This document shows positions 14,586-23,730 of a DNA stretch of 59,898 bases, in pieces (the stretch's first letter is position 1; every line of letters begins with the position of its first letter). The notes under the pieces are model-generated. The model did not search any database. It had not been told where the DNA came from and was given only the letters and a program-made list of their open reading frames with translations. The position numbers were made by a program, and so were the translations under genes. Origin of the DNA: Acidocella sp. (GTDB lineage: Bacteria; Pseudomonadota; Alphaproteobacteria; Acetobacterales; Acetobacteraceae); the NCBI GenBank assembly GCA_031291755.1, contig JARLIK010000011.1:100066-159963 (forward strand). The letters are read 5' to 3'.

Positions 14586-17477
14586 TCATGCGATGCCAGC
14601 GTTGCGGATATTCGGCTGCCAGGCCAGCAACAAATCGTTAATTCTTGGCACCGGCAAGCCGAGCGGCAGCACCGCGCCGCGCATCGTCGCTTTCAGCCGG
14701 GCGGCCTGAGCGCCTAAATCAAACGCAATCGTGTAAAGCCCGGCGTGCCACGCTTCGCTCAGCGCAAAGCACCAGGTCTCCGGCCAGATCGAGGGCAGAA
14801 ACGCCAGATCAGACTGCAATGACTGGATCAACGCGGTGGCCTCGCCTTCCGCATAGGCGCCGGTGACAAAAATCCGCCCGGTTTCCAGCAGCGCATTATC
14901 ATCAGCACTGGCGCCCGCTACGACATATTCAAGTTCCAGCTTGCGCTCGATCGCATCCTGCGCACACGCGATCAGCAGGTCGAACCCTTTGGCCGGGCCA
15001 ATGCCGCCAATAATCACAATCCGCCGCCGCCCACGTCCCGGCGGCTTCAGATTTACCCGGACCGTATCATTTTCCCACGGCGTCACCGCCGGGCGCACCC
15101 CAGCAAAATGCCGGCTGATTCGGTTGGCGGCATCGGCGGATGGCGCGATGATTCTTCGCGCCTGGGCGAATTCGCGCTTTGAACGCTCAATCAGCGCCAC
15201 CGGCCCGAGGTTTTCAAATGTTTCATCGCCGGCAATTTCCACGCAACTCACGCAGGCACTCACGTTCGGCTCGCCGCAGTAGCGCAGCGGTAAGTCTTTG
15301 GCCGGCCGGTTCATAAGGGTCACGCGCGGGCAGAAGCTGGCGTAATCATGCAGCACGATATCCTGCGGCACGCCCAGATCAGTGGCAATCTCCCGCACCC
15401 CGGCATGATGCCCTAGCCCGTGATGAAAAATGACTTGGGTAACGGCCTGTTCGCGCAACAAGCTCAATAGTGCCTCACGCGCCGCCGGGTATTTGAACCG
15501 CAGGTTCGGGTAATCCCCTGGCTTATCATCGGTCAGTTCGGCATCCCAAGGGAACGGCGTGGTTTTCGGATCATCCGGCGCCCCCGGCACCAGCAGCAGC
15601 GGGCGTTTGCCGCTGGCCCTGATATTTTGCATCTCGGAGGTAATGATCCGGGCCACCCCGCCGCCGTGATTATGCGAGATCAGCAGCACAGCCTCGTCTC
15701 CGGCACCCCGCTTGCGGGCAAAGCGCGCCGCATCCAGCCGCAGCCGGGCAGGGGCCAGCGGGTCGGCTTTGAGGTGCGTGGCGATCAGCGCGTCATAGCC
15801 GGGATACAGCCGGTTCAGGGTCCGTGCGTTGCGGCTGTTCAAGGCCTGTCCGGCCGCCCGGAACGACACGCTGCCCTGGTGTGCCACATAGGCGCCGAGT
15901 GCCGCGACATGACGGAACCCTAACTGCCGGGCCCGCAGGCACCAGTCATTCTCCTCGCCATAGCCCTGCGCGAATAATGCCACCCGCATGGTGCCGGTGG
16001 CCGCCAGGGCGTCATGGCGGATGAACATACAAAACCCCACCCCGGTTGGGATTTCGCAAATCTGACTGCCGTTGGCGTGCGCGGCGTCCTGTTGCAGAGC
16101 GATGGTTTCCGTCAGGTCCGGCATGGCATTACCGCCGGTGCGCTGGGGGTAACTCATAATTGTTGCGGCATTGGAAAATGGCGTGGCGCTGGCAATATCG
16201 GCGGCTTGATAGGCTGCCTCCGCCAAGCGCTCAATGGCGCCGGGCGGCACCAGCGTATCGCTATTCAGCAGCAGCACGTCGCGGCCCCCGGCGGCCTGCA
16301 AACCGCTATTGACCGCCGCCGGAAACCCCAGGTTCCTGGCATGGCGGATCAGCTTAATGCGGCCAGCCTGCGCCAGACCATCCAGCCACGCCGCCAGGGC
16401 GGGTTCGGGGGTGGCGTCATCAATCACAATCACTTCGGTATTGGCAGGCAAAGCCGCTTGCAAAGCCGCCAAACAGGCTTTGGTGACACCGATATCCCGA
16501 TACACTGGCACCACCACAGCTAGTGCCTGGCTGGGCGGCAGAGCGGCTTTTTTCGATGCCGCAGCATTGCCGGTTAGTGGCTTGACCAGCTTGAACAGCG
16601 CCGGATCTAGCGGGCTGCCCATGATATCCGCCCCGTCCGGTCCGGTGATGTGCAGCGGTGGGGTGAGAGATTTCAGCTTAGCTGCCGACACTGCAAAACT
16701 TAACCGGCGGGCGAACGGTGCGGCTTCATCGGGAGCCATTGCCGCGCCGAAATTAATCGGCCAACTGACGCCCGCTGCATCCTGCAGCGTCAGCGCAAGC
16801 TTGGCGTTGGCGGCAGCGGGATGGTGCGCCCAGCCGATCAACATGCCGTCCACCACCGACACAATCCCCTCAATCCGCTGCAGGCCATTCAAATCCAGCG
16901 GACTTCCGGCCAGTTCCTTGCCGCCTGCCAGAATGCTCAATGTTCCCGAAGATGGCCCTTTGAATACCCCGTCGCGGGCGGTCAGGCTGATCACCTCGCC
17001 ATCCAGCAGAAATGTCAGCTTCAGTCCGGACATGGCGGCGATCTGCAAATCGCCAGATGGCTGCCAGCCGCACCATCCGGGGCTGTCTGTAGCTGCAGTG
17101 ATCATGTTGGCCACTTCGGCAAAGCCGGCATCTTCAGGCACGCTGTGGCGCTGCAATAGTTTTGCCAGGCATGCCGCTGCCGAAGTGCTGTCGCCTAGCA
17201 ACTGGTGCGCGGTCAGTAGAGCTAATTGGATATTTGCATTGTCATGCAGCACCGCCAGCGCGTTCAGTTCCGCAACTGCCAGACGGAATTGCGCGGGGGT
17301 TTTGATCGCGAGGCGCGCATTGGCCAGATCCAGCGCAATTCTTGGGTCATTTGGTGCTAGTCTGACCGCCCTCTCCAGCCACAGCAGGGCGGTGTTAAAA
17401 ACGCCGCGCCGCGCCGCTATCATGCCGTTGGCCCAGGCCGTCTTAGGAGAGGCTGCGTCATCCTCCTGGTACCTCAA
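14586..17477 (-). CDS. Large multidomain glycosyltransferase (TPR - GWA domain - GT2 - GT4)
   Basis: A 963-aa cytoplasmic protein. The first ~110 residues are TPR-like (RRGVFNTALLWLERAVRLAP). Residues ~130-300 form a beta-rich region with a GIVSVVDGMLIGWAHHP element of the kind found beside bacterial glycosyltransferases. A GT2 domain spans ~318-560, with VVVPVYRD, VIVIDD (353-354) and the DxD-like NSDT (405-408). The C-terminal third is a GT-B/GT4 domain with the LLISHNHGGGVARI start, IGGIGPAKGFDLL and a late SIWPETWCFALSEAWHAG. A Cys cluster (RYCGEPNVSACVSCVE) may bind metal. The TTG start follows GGAGGG at suitable spacing. Two catalytic domains suggest stepwise addition of two sugars, perhaps to a secreted protein. 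Confidence 0.88.
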   Translation of the reverse strand: MRYQEDDAASPKTAWANGMIAARRGVFNTALLWLERAVRLAPNDPRIALDLANARLAIKTPAQFRLAVAELNALAVLHDNANIQLALLTAHQLLGDSTSAAACLAKLLQRHSVPEDAGFAEVANMITAATDSPGWCGWQPSGDLQIAAMSGLKLTFLLDGEVISLTARDGVFKGPSSGTLSILAGGKELAGSPLDLNGLQRIEGIVSVVDGMLIGWAHHPAAANAKLALTLQDAAGVSWPINFGAAMAPDEAAPFARRLSFAVSAAKLKSLTPPLHITGPDGADIMGSPLDPALFKLVKPLTGNAAASKKAALPPSQALAVVVPVYRDIGVTKACLAALQAALPANTEVIVIDDATPEPALAAWLDGLAQAGRIKLIRHARNLGFPAAVNSGLQAAGGRDVLLLNSDTLVPPGAIERLAEAAYQAADIASATPFSNAATIMSYPQRTGGNAMPDLTETIALQQDAAHANGSQICEIPTGVGFCMFIRHDALAATGTMRVALFAQGYGEENDWCLRARQLGFRHVAALGAYVAHQGSVSFRAAGQALNSRNARTLNRLYPGYDALIATHLKADPLAPARLRLDAARFARKRGAGDEAVLLISHNHGGGVARIITSEMQNIRASGKRPLLLVPGAPDDPKTTPFPWDAELTDDKPGDYPNLRFKYPAAREALLSLLREQAVTQVIFHHGLGHHAGVREIATDLGVPQDIVLHDYASFCPRVTLMNRPAKDLPLRYCGEPNVSACVSCVEIAGDETFENLGPVALIERSKREFAQARRIIAPSADAANRISRHFAGVRPAVTPWENDTVRVNLKPPGRGRRRIVIIGGIGPAKGFDLLIACAQDAIERKLELEYVVAGASADDNALLETGRIFVTGAYAEGEATALIQSLQSDLAFLPSIWPETWCFALSEAWHAGLYTIAFDLGAQAARLKATMRGAVLPLGLPVPRINDLLLAWQPNIRNAGIA

Positions 17478-17522
17478 CGCGCGGCCCTCCGGCGTGAGGT
17501 GCGGCTATCCGTCACGGTCAAT

Positions 17523-19289
17523 TCAATCATGGCCCGTCTGGCCGGTTACCGGCAGCGCCGCCAGATCGTCTTGCGCTTCCTCAATCCCCGCCTCGCGCGC
17601 TTGTTGCAGCCAACGCGCCGCTGCCACCGGGTCTGCCGGACCGGTGAGACCAAGGCGCAGATAGCGCCCCAGCATCAACGCCGCCTGCGCGTGGCCTTGT
17701 ACGGCGGCGCGCTGAAACCAGCTGAAGGCAATGGCGCGGTCGGTGGGAATATCATGACCACCGCCATGCAGGGCACCAAGCGCAAACATTGCGCCGCTAT
17801 GGCCATTGTTGGCTGCCCGCTCATACAGGTCTCTGGCAGTTGCATGGTCGCGCTCACCCACTGTGCCGTTCACATGCAGATCGGCCAATGCCACCAGCGC
17901 ATCGGTGAAGCCAAATTCCGCCGCCCGTCTCAGCCAGTAGCGTGCCGCGACCGGGTCGGCGTCCACGCCGCGCCCTTCCAGCTTTATCATCCCCAGCCAA
18001 TATTGCGCGTTGACAATGTTTTCAGCCGCCCGCTCCAGCCATACCGCCGCCTGCACCTCATCCTTTGCTACGCCCACACCTTTGGCCAGACAAACCGCAT
18101 AATTATATGCGCCGATCGCATCACCGGACTCCGCCGCGGCCCTGAACCATTCATGCACGGGCGGCGGGGTCGTCAACTTCTCGTCAGTTGTGCCGGTGGC
18201 GATCAGAGCCGCCAAATCAGCCTGAGCAATCGCATCGCCAGCCTCGGCGGCGCGTTGCAGCCAGGCGGCTGCCTCGTCCGGGTCGCGGGCGGTCCCAGCG
18301 CCTTGGAGATGAAATATCCCGAGTGCCCGGGCTGCGGTTGTATGGCCGGCTTCAACAGCCCGGCGGTACCACATCGAGGCTTCGGCAAAGTTAGGCGGCA
18401 AACCACCACCCGTTGCGTATAAATCGCCCACCAGCGCTGCTGCCTCGGCATCACCAGCCAGAGCCGCTTGCCGCAGCCAGGTTTCGCCCTCCACCTGATT
18501 GGCGGCAATCCCCCTGCCTTCCAACAGAGCCAACCCGTATTTGGCCTGAGCATTGCGCACGCCGGCCCCGGCGGCGATTTTGTAATGCGCGGTTGATGTC
18601 ACCGGGTTGGCATGCAGGCCGATGGCCTTCTCGAACACCAGCCCCAGATAGTAATGCGCTTTTGGCACGCCCGCTTCGGCGGCCTGTTTGATGAGATCCA
18701 CCGCCGCCACCGTGGCCTCCGCGGTCTCAGCGCGGCCCAACAAAATGAGCCCGTAGCCAAGCTGGCCAGAGGCCGACTTGGCCGCCGCCGCCTTCGCATA
18801 CCAGCCTTCAGCCTCCTCGGGGCGGCGCAGCACCTCCGGCCCGTTGGTCAGAATAAATCCCAGCAGCGATTGTCCCTCGGCTGAGCCGGACTCCGCCGCC
18901 AGCCGCGCCCAAGTTTCGGCGGCAGCAAAATCTGGCTCGGGCGTATCCAGCGTGGTGAACAGCGAGACGGCGGGCTGGTTCAACAACCGGCCCGGCAGGC
19001 CGCACATGTGCAGGTTTGCCAACTGACACTGGCTGGCAACATGCCCGGCCTTCCCGGCGCGGCTGAACCATTGCGCCGCCTCCAGTACACTGGCGCTAAC
19101 CCCGCTGCCGTGCAGATAACATTGCCCGACCATGTTCATGGCGTCCGGCACACCAGCCTCGGCCGCCGAGACAAACAAGGTAAACGCCCGCTTATGCTCA
19201 CCGGCTGCGTGCAATTCATGGCCCCGCGCCAGGGCTTTTTCCGGGTTGCGTGCGGCCAGACGGTCGCGCAGGCTAAGGTTGGTTTTCAT
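17523..19289 (-). CDS. Sel1-repeat (SLR) protein
   Basis: A 588-aa protein made almost entirely of about 14 Sel1-like tetratricopeptide-type repeats of ~36 residues, each with the AxxxLGxxxxxGxGVxxDxxxAxxWxxxAAxxG pattern (for example NYAVCLAKGVGVAKDEVQAA and YWLGMIKLEGRGVDADPVAA). No signal peptide is seen, so it is probably a cytoplasmic scaffold. Such solenoids mediate protein-protein contacts in envelope stress, secretion and polysaccharide systems. It lies 36 bases behind the HlyD-type gene and 45 bases before the large glycosyltransferase gene, so it probably brings the secretion substrate or glycosyltransferase to the transporter; that role is inferred from position. Confidence 0.9.
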   Translation of the reverse strand: MKTNLSLRDRLAARNPEKALARGHELHAAGEHKRAFTLFVSAAEAGVPDAMNMVGQCYLHGSGVSASVLEAAQWFSRAGKAGHVASQCQLANLHMCGLPGRLLNQPAVSLFTTLDTPEPDFAAAETWARLAAESGSAEGQSLLGFILTNGPEVLRRPEEAEGWYAKAAAAKSASGQLGYGLILLGRAETAEATVAAVDLIKQAAEAGVPKAHYYLGLVFEKAIGLHANPVTSTAHYKIAAGAGVRNAQAKYGLALLEGRGIAANQVEGETWLRQAALAGDAEAAALVGDLYATGGGLPPNFAEASMWYRRAVEAGHTTAARALGIFHLQGAGTARDPDEAAAWLQRAAEAGDAIAQADLAALIATGTTDEKLTTPPPVHEWFRAAAESGDAIGAYNYAVCLAKGVGVAKDEVQAAVWLERAAENIVNAQYWLGMIKLEGRGVDADPVAARYWLRRAAEFGFTDALVALADLHVNGTVGERDHATARDLYERAANNGHSGAMFALGALHGGGHDIPTDRAIAFSWFQRAAVQGHAQAALMLGRYLRLGLTGPADPVAAARWLQQAREAGIEEAQDDLAALPVTGQTGHD

Positions 19290-19325
19290 GCCATCTGGGA
19301 TAATATGCGCAAGCAGGCGCAGGCG

Positions 19326-20720
19326 CTATGGTTCATGCAGGCTTTCGTAAGCGACGGGCAGGATTTGCCGGGTAAAGTAGCCAAGCACGCTGCGCGTGCC
19401 TACGCGGATATCGGCTGACAGCGGCATGCCGGGCACCAGCTGAAACCCTGGCGGCGTATTATGCAGGTTCAACGCGTCAAGTGAGATCGTCGCCCGGTAA
19501 AATAAGGATTGCTGCGTACCCGGTACGACCGGGCCGCCGCTGGCCTGGTCTGACGGGTTGAAACTATCCGGGCTAACGGTCATCAACGTGCCTTGGGCTT
19601 GGCCATATTCCAGGAACGGCAATGTCGTGAATTTCACATTGACCTTGTCGCCTGGATGCACATAGCCGGAATCTGCCGCACTGATATCGGCTTCCACCAG
19701 AAACGGCGCATCGATCGGCACCAGTTGCATCAACAATTCGCCCGATTGCACCACCGAACCTGACGATACCTTGGCAACTGAAAGAACAATGGAATCCCGT
19801 GGCGCCTTTAACTGCACAAGCTGGTTGGTCAGCTTGGCCTTCGCCAAAGCTTGCTCGGCCTGAGTGAGATTATTTATGGCCTCAGCAAGCTGTTGAGAAA
19901 TTGTCGCCTTCGCTTGCTGGGCAAAGCTGTCGCGTTCGGCCTGCTGGGCCGCCAGTTCGCGCTTGGCCGCTGCCGCCGACGATAATGCAGAAGCCAGGCT
20001 GCTCTGAATATTCACCCGGTCATCGGTGGCGGCCAAAGTGTCAAGTTTGCTGCCCACCTGCAATTGTTGAAGGTCCTTACGCATGCCTTCAACATTTGAA
20101 GCGATACTCAACCGTTGCTGGTAATAATTTGCCTGCGCCTCATAGCCGGTAATTTGCGTCTGCAACTGGCTGATCTTTTGGGCGTAGTCTTCCAGCGTGA
20201 AATTATATTGACCTTGTTGCTGGTTATAGGTTTCCAATTGCAAGGCTGATGCTGGATTGCTTGGGTCCGGCTCGTAAGGCAAGCCGTTTTCCTGCGCCTG
20301 CAACCTTGCCACCTGAGCGCTATAGGCCTGCTGCTGCGCGGTCAGCGCGGTAAGATCGGCTGTCGCGAAGGTTGGGTTCAATGTCGCCAGTATATCGCCC
20401 TTGTGAACAATCTGGCCTTCCTCAACATCGATGGTTTGGACAATCGATGTCGTGAACGGCTGAATGACCATGGTGGGTGCGGAGGAGATCAGCTTGCCAT
20501 CGGCGGATACAATTTTATCGACCCGGCCGATCCCGGCGCCGATCAGCGAGATGGCGACCAGGCTGGTGATGAAAAAATTAGAATAGCGTGCCATCGTAGG
20601 CAGCGGCCGCGCCAGTACCGCTGAGGTGGGCGATTGAAACTCCAGCACCGGCGCTGACATCGGGGCATCGTCAGCCGGCATGGTTTCAGGATTTGAACGG
20701 CGGAACAGCGAGAACATCAT
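19326..20720 (-). CDS. HlyD-family type I secretion membrane fusion protein
   Basis: A 464-aa periplasmic adaptor linking an inner-membrane ABC transporter to a TolC-like outer-membrane channel. It has a cytoplasmic N-terminus of ~45 residues, one membrane helix (FFITSLVAISLIGAG), a lipoyl half-motif (VEEGQIVHKGDILATLNP), a long coiled coil rich in Gln and Ala (about residues 120-290), the second lipoyl half (LKAPRDSIVLSVAKVSSGSV) and a beta-barrel domain ending in PGMPLSADIRVGTRSVLGYF, characteristic of HlyD. It lies 42 bases behind the ABC transporter gene. No tolC homologue is in the window. Confidence 0.93.
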   Translation of the reverse strand: MMFSLFRRSNPETMPADDAPMSAPVLEFQSPTSAVLARPLPTMARYSNFFITSLVAISLIGAGIGRVDKIVSADGKLISSAPTMVIQPFTTSIVQTIDVEEGQIVHKGDILATLNPTFATADLTALTAQQQAYSAQVARLQAQENGLPYEPDPSNPASALQLETYNQQQGQYNFTLEDYAQKISQLQTQITGYEAQANYYQQRLSIASNVEGMRKDLQQLQVGSKLDTLAATDDRVNIQSSLASALSSAAAAKRELAAQQAERDSFAQQAKATISQQLAEAINNLTQAEQALAKAKLTNQLVQLKAPRDSIVLSVAKVSSGSVVQSGELLMQLVPIDAPFLVEADISAADSGYVHPGDKVNVKFTTLPFLEYGQAQGTLMTVSPDSFNPSDQASGGPVVPGTQQSLFYRATISLDALNLHNTPPGFQLVPGMPLSADIRVGTRSVLGYFTRQILPVAYESLHEP

Positions 20721-20762
20721 CTCTGCGCCTCCAATTTTTGATCGAAATTCAGGAGCATAACG

Positions 20763-23024
20763 TTAAACACCTTCCGCTGGCGCTGAAGCTGCCGGTGGTG
20801 ATTTGCGGTCAGGGTCCAGATGACGGTTCTGCTGCAACCAAAGATGCCGGTAAATTGCGCAACGTTCGACCAATGCCTCATGCGGCCCGATGTCGATGGT
20901 GCGGCCACGGTCCAGCACCATGATCATGTCGCAATCCATCAGCGATGATAGCCGGTGCGAGACGATCACCATGGTGCGGCCCTTGGCGATGCGCAACAAA
21001 TTGGCGTTTACCAGCGCCTCGCTTTCCGGGTCCAGTGCGCTGGTGGCTTCATCGAGAATTAAAACTCTTGGGTTAGATACAACCGCGCGCGCGATCGCCA
21101 GCCGCTGCTTCTGGCCACCGGATAAATTCGGCGAGCCCTCTTCGATGAAAGTATTATAGCCGTTAGGCAGCCGTTCAATGAATTCCTCAGCGCCGGCCAG
21201 CCGGGCTGCCTGCACGGCATCCTCGAATGAAATGCCTGGCCGTCCGGCAATGATATTATCGCGCACCGAACCGCGGAATAAAAAATTATCCTGCAGCACC
21301 ATGCCGAAATTCTTACGCAGATGGCGCAGATTGATCTCGCGCATATCGGTACCGTCAATTTTGATGGCGCCTGAATAATCCCGATTGATGCCCTGCAACA
21401 GACGTGTGACGGTGGATTTGCCCGACCCTGAGCGCCCGACCAGCCCCAGCATCGTACCGGCGGGCAATTTGAAGCTCATCTTGTCGAGTGCCGGAACTTT
21501 GGTGCCTTCATAGCGGAAGGTCACATCGTTAAATTCGATCTCGCCGACAAATTTTGGCCGCAGGCCGTGGGTGAGCGCCCATTTTTCGGTGGGCCGGTTG
21601 AGAATACCTGCTACCTGACCAATCGAGGCCTGTGCCCTTTGTAATTCCTGCATGAACCCGGCCAGACTTATCAGCGGCCCGGCCACGCGCCCGCCCAGCA
21701 GCATGAAACCAAACAGGCTGCCAATTTCGACAGGGTTGTTTGAGTTCACTGCCATGTAAGCTCCCAGCGCCAATACGCCGAACTGGCAATAACGTTGAAA
21801 TGGCATGGTCAGAATAACCGGCCAGTTGCCAAGCTCCCCGGCTTCAATGTTGAGCGTGGCGGTTTCTGCCACCCGGCGGTCCCATTCAGCGGCGCGTAAA
21901 GGCTCCAATGCTAGCGCCTTGACGGTTCTGATGCCGTAAATGCTTTCGACCATGATAGAACCCTTGGCTGATTCTGCCCGGATGATCCGGCCGATCATTT
22001 CGCTTAGCGGGCGAATGAAGATGCCGATGATCAAGGCGATAATACCAGCGGCAATCAATATCGTCCAAGCCAGTGTGGCATTCATATAAAATAGAATCGG
22101 CAGCAGCAGCAAAATCATGATGACATCAATGAAGGTGTTCATCAGGCTGCCGGTTAAAAAATTTCTAACCTGATAGATTTGCTGCAATCGATAGGTCACA
22201 TCGCCGGCTTGATTACGTTCAAAGAACTCGATGGGAAGTGTCATCAGCCGGTCGAAGATCAGCAAGTTTAGCTTGGCGTCCAGTTTTGAGCCGAGCACGA
22301 TCTCCATCATCTTGCGGCCCCAGGTCAAAATCATCTCGAAAATCATCGCGATGATGAGAACAACCAGAATCAGATACAGCGTGTTAAGGCTATGGTATTG
22401 GATGACCGTATTGAGCGTTGTCATGACCATCAAAATCGGCAGAATACTGAGGATTGTCAGGGTGATTGAGGCAACCGCAATATCCCGCAGCATGTGCTTC
22501 TCAACCCATACCAGCCGTCCCAGCATGGCGAGATTGAAGGGTTTTTCTTCCTCAGCCGCTGCCCTGCCGGCGCGGATCAGCAGCACCGCGCCACTCCATA
22601 ATTGTTTCAGCCGTAATTCATCAACGGCAACCGGCGTGTCACTGGCACCGCTGCGAGGGTCACGCAGATATACGGCATTGGTCTCCCGATTGCGTCCCAC
22701 CACGAGCGCCGCGCCGCCGTCGTTTAGCAGCAAAATAATCGGTGCCGGATCGTCGATCTTCACGATCTGGCGGAAGTTCATCATTCCGCCGCGCGCCCAC
22801 AGGCCGGACTCCCGCAGCCATTCGATCAGTACCGGCGGGGTAGGGGGCTGCGCGGCCGTTTCCACCTTGATCCCCTCAAGGTCCAACTCAACCCCGTGAT
22901 AACGGGCTACGAATATCACCGCTGCCATTAGCGGATGCAATGCTGCGCCATCACCACGGATCGCCGCCGCGTTCAGCCCTGCAAAATCATCAGTCGGCTC
23001 CGGGTTTGGCGGCGTCTCAGTCAT
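20763..23024 (-). CDS. Type I secretion ABC transporter with C39-like (non-catalytic) N-terminal domain
   Basis: A 753-aa HlyB-like exporter half-transporter. Residues 1 to ~150 form a C39-peptidase-like domain without the catalytic cysteine at its start (GDGAALHPLMAAVIFVARYH), so it binds rather than cleaves substrate, as in RTX-toxin exporters. Six membrane helices span ~170-450, and the ATPase domain follows with Walker A GLVGRSGSGKST (near 530), signature LSGGQKQRLAIARA, Walker B VLILDEATSALD and H-loop IVSHRLSS. It heads a minus-strand run with HlyD, Sel1 and glycosyltransferase genes. The substrate is not encoded as a recognisable RTX protein in this window. Its promoter must lie in the divergent region 23025-23218. 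Confidence 0.93.
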   Translation of the reverse strand: MTETPPNPEPTDDFAGLNAAAIRGDGAALHPLMAAVIFVARYHGVELDLEGIKVETAAQPPTPPVLIEWLRESGLWARGGMMNFRQIVKIDDPAPIILLLNDGGAALVVGRNRETNAVYLRDPRSGASDTPVAVDELRLKQLWSGAVLLIRAGRAAAEEEKPFNLAMLGRLVWVEKHMLRDIAVASITLTILSILPILMVMTTLNTVIQYHSLNTLYLILVVLIIAMIFEMILTWGRKMMEIVLGSKLDAKLNLLIFDRLMTLPIEFFERNQAGDVTYRLQQIYQVRNFLTGSLMNTFIDVIMILLLLPILFYMNATLAWTILIAAGIIALIIGIFIRPLSEMIGRIIRAESAKGSIMVESIYGIRTVKALALEPLRAAEWDRRVAETATLNIEAGELGNWPVILTMPFQRYCQFGVLALGAYMAVNSNNPVEIGSLFGFMLLGGRVAGPLISLAGFMQELQRAQASIGQVAGILNRPTEKWALTHGLRPKFVGEIEFNDVTFRYEGTKVPALDKMSFKLPAGTMLGLVGRSGSGKSTVTRLLQGINRDYSGAIKIDGTDMREINLRHLRKNFGMVLQDNFLFRGSVRDNIIAGRPGISFEDAVQAARLAGAEEFIERLPNGYNTFIEEGSPNLSGGQKQRLAIARAVVSNPRVLILDEATSALDPESEALVNANLLRIAKGRTMVIVSHRLSSLMDCDMIMVLDRGRTIDIGPHEALVERCAIYRHLWLQQNRHLDPDRKSPPAASAPAEGV

Positions 23025-23173
23025 CTCAGCGGTCAGGCCCCTCAGTGTTTGATAGTCATCTACGAGCCTCTTATGACCTGAAATTTAGCGCCTGCACAAC
23101 GCACATATCCTTCAGCACCGCCAAATACCGTTTAAATTTTGTGATTTTTCAGCGGGATGGTTACATTACCGTG

Positions 23174-23191
23174 CTGACTAGGACTGGTCAG
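23174..23191. promoter_or_regulatory. 18-bp imperfect palindrome in the divergent region
   Basis: CTGACTAGGACTGGTCAG is an inverted repeat with one mismatched pair, placed between the type I secretion operon (minus) and the GNAT gene (plus), 28 bases before the latter's start. It is a candidate operator. No regulator is known, and chance cannot be excluded. Confidence 0.35.
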
Positions 23192-23218
23192 ACTCTACTT
23201 TGGGTGCAATTCTAAGCC

Positions 23219-23713
23219 ATGGAAATTACCGCCGCCACCCAAGCCGACCTGGAAGATTGCCAAGCCATTTATGCGCATCACGTGCTCAACGGCACCGGCA
23301 CCTTCGAGGAAATTCCCCCTTCACTCGAGGAACTTACTCGCCGCTACCATACGGTCACCGCCGCCGGTTGGGGCTGGCTGGTCGCCCGCGATGACTCCGG
23401 GGTGCTCGGTTTTGGCTATTATGCGCAATACCGAAACCGCTCCGCCTACCGTTTCGCCGCCGAGGACAGCGTGTATGTCCGCGAAACCATCCGCGGCCAG
23501 GGCGTCGGCAAAGCCATTGTCAGCGCCCTGTTGGACCATGCCAGCGCCGCGGGTTTCACCCAGATGCTTGCCGTCATCGGCGATTCCGAAAATACCGGCT
23601 CCATCGGCCTGCACGCCAGCCTCGGCTTCACCCACGTCGGCACCATGCGCAAGGTCGGCTACAAGTTTGATCGCTGGCTTGACGTGGTCACGATGCAGAA
23701 GGCTCTAAAGTAA
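23219..23713 (+). CDS. GNAT N-acetyltransferase, phosphinothricin/L-amino-acid acetyltransferase type
   Basis: A 164-aa acetyltransferase of the PAT/MnaT subgroup, which transfers acetyl from acetyl-CoA to the amino group of small substrates such as methionine derivatives or phosphinothricin. The product covers the full family length: an N-terminal DLEDCQAIYAHHVLNGTGTFEE, the RNRSAYRFAAEDSVYV strand and the CoA-binding motif RGQGVGKAIVSALLDHA, followed by NTGSIGLHASLGF and VGTMRKVGYKFDRWLDV, which are strongly diagnostic. It is divergent from the secretion operon and convergent with dnaA, with 17 bases between stop codons. The natural substrate is unknown. Confidence 0.93.
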   Translation: MEITAATQADLEDCQAIYAHHVLNGTGTFEEIPPSLEELTRRYHTVTAAGWGWLVARDDSGVLGFGYYAQYRNRSAYRFAAEDSVYVRETIRGQGVGKAIVSALLDHASAAGFTQMLAVIGDSENTGSIGLHASLGFTHVGTMRKVGYKFDRWLDVVTMQKALK

Positions 23714-23730
23714 CGCGCCAAAACGGCTGC

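Noticed and set aside
16234..17664. Long plus-strand reading frame (476 codons) opposite the large glycosyltransferase
   Set aside because: It is antisense to a clearly homologous coding region, has low-complexity Ala/Ser-rich content and no recognisable domain or ribosome binding site.
17499..18422. Plus-strand 307-codon frame opposite the Sel1-repeat gene
   Set aside because: It is a shadow of the Sel1 repeats on the other strand; its composition mirrors the repeat codons and shows no protein family.
22231..22899. 222-codon plus-strand frame opposite the ABC transporter
   Set aside because: It is antisense to conserved membrane helices and a known domain, with no independent support.
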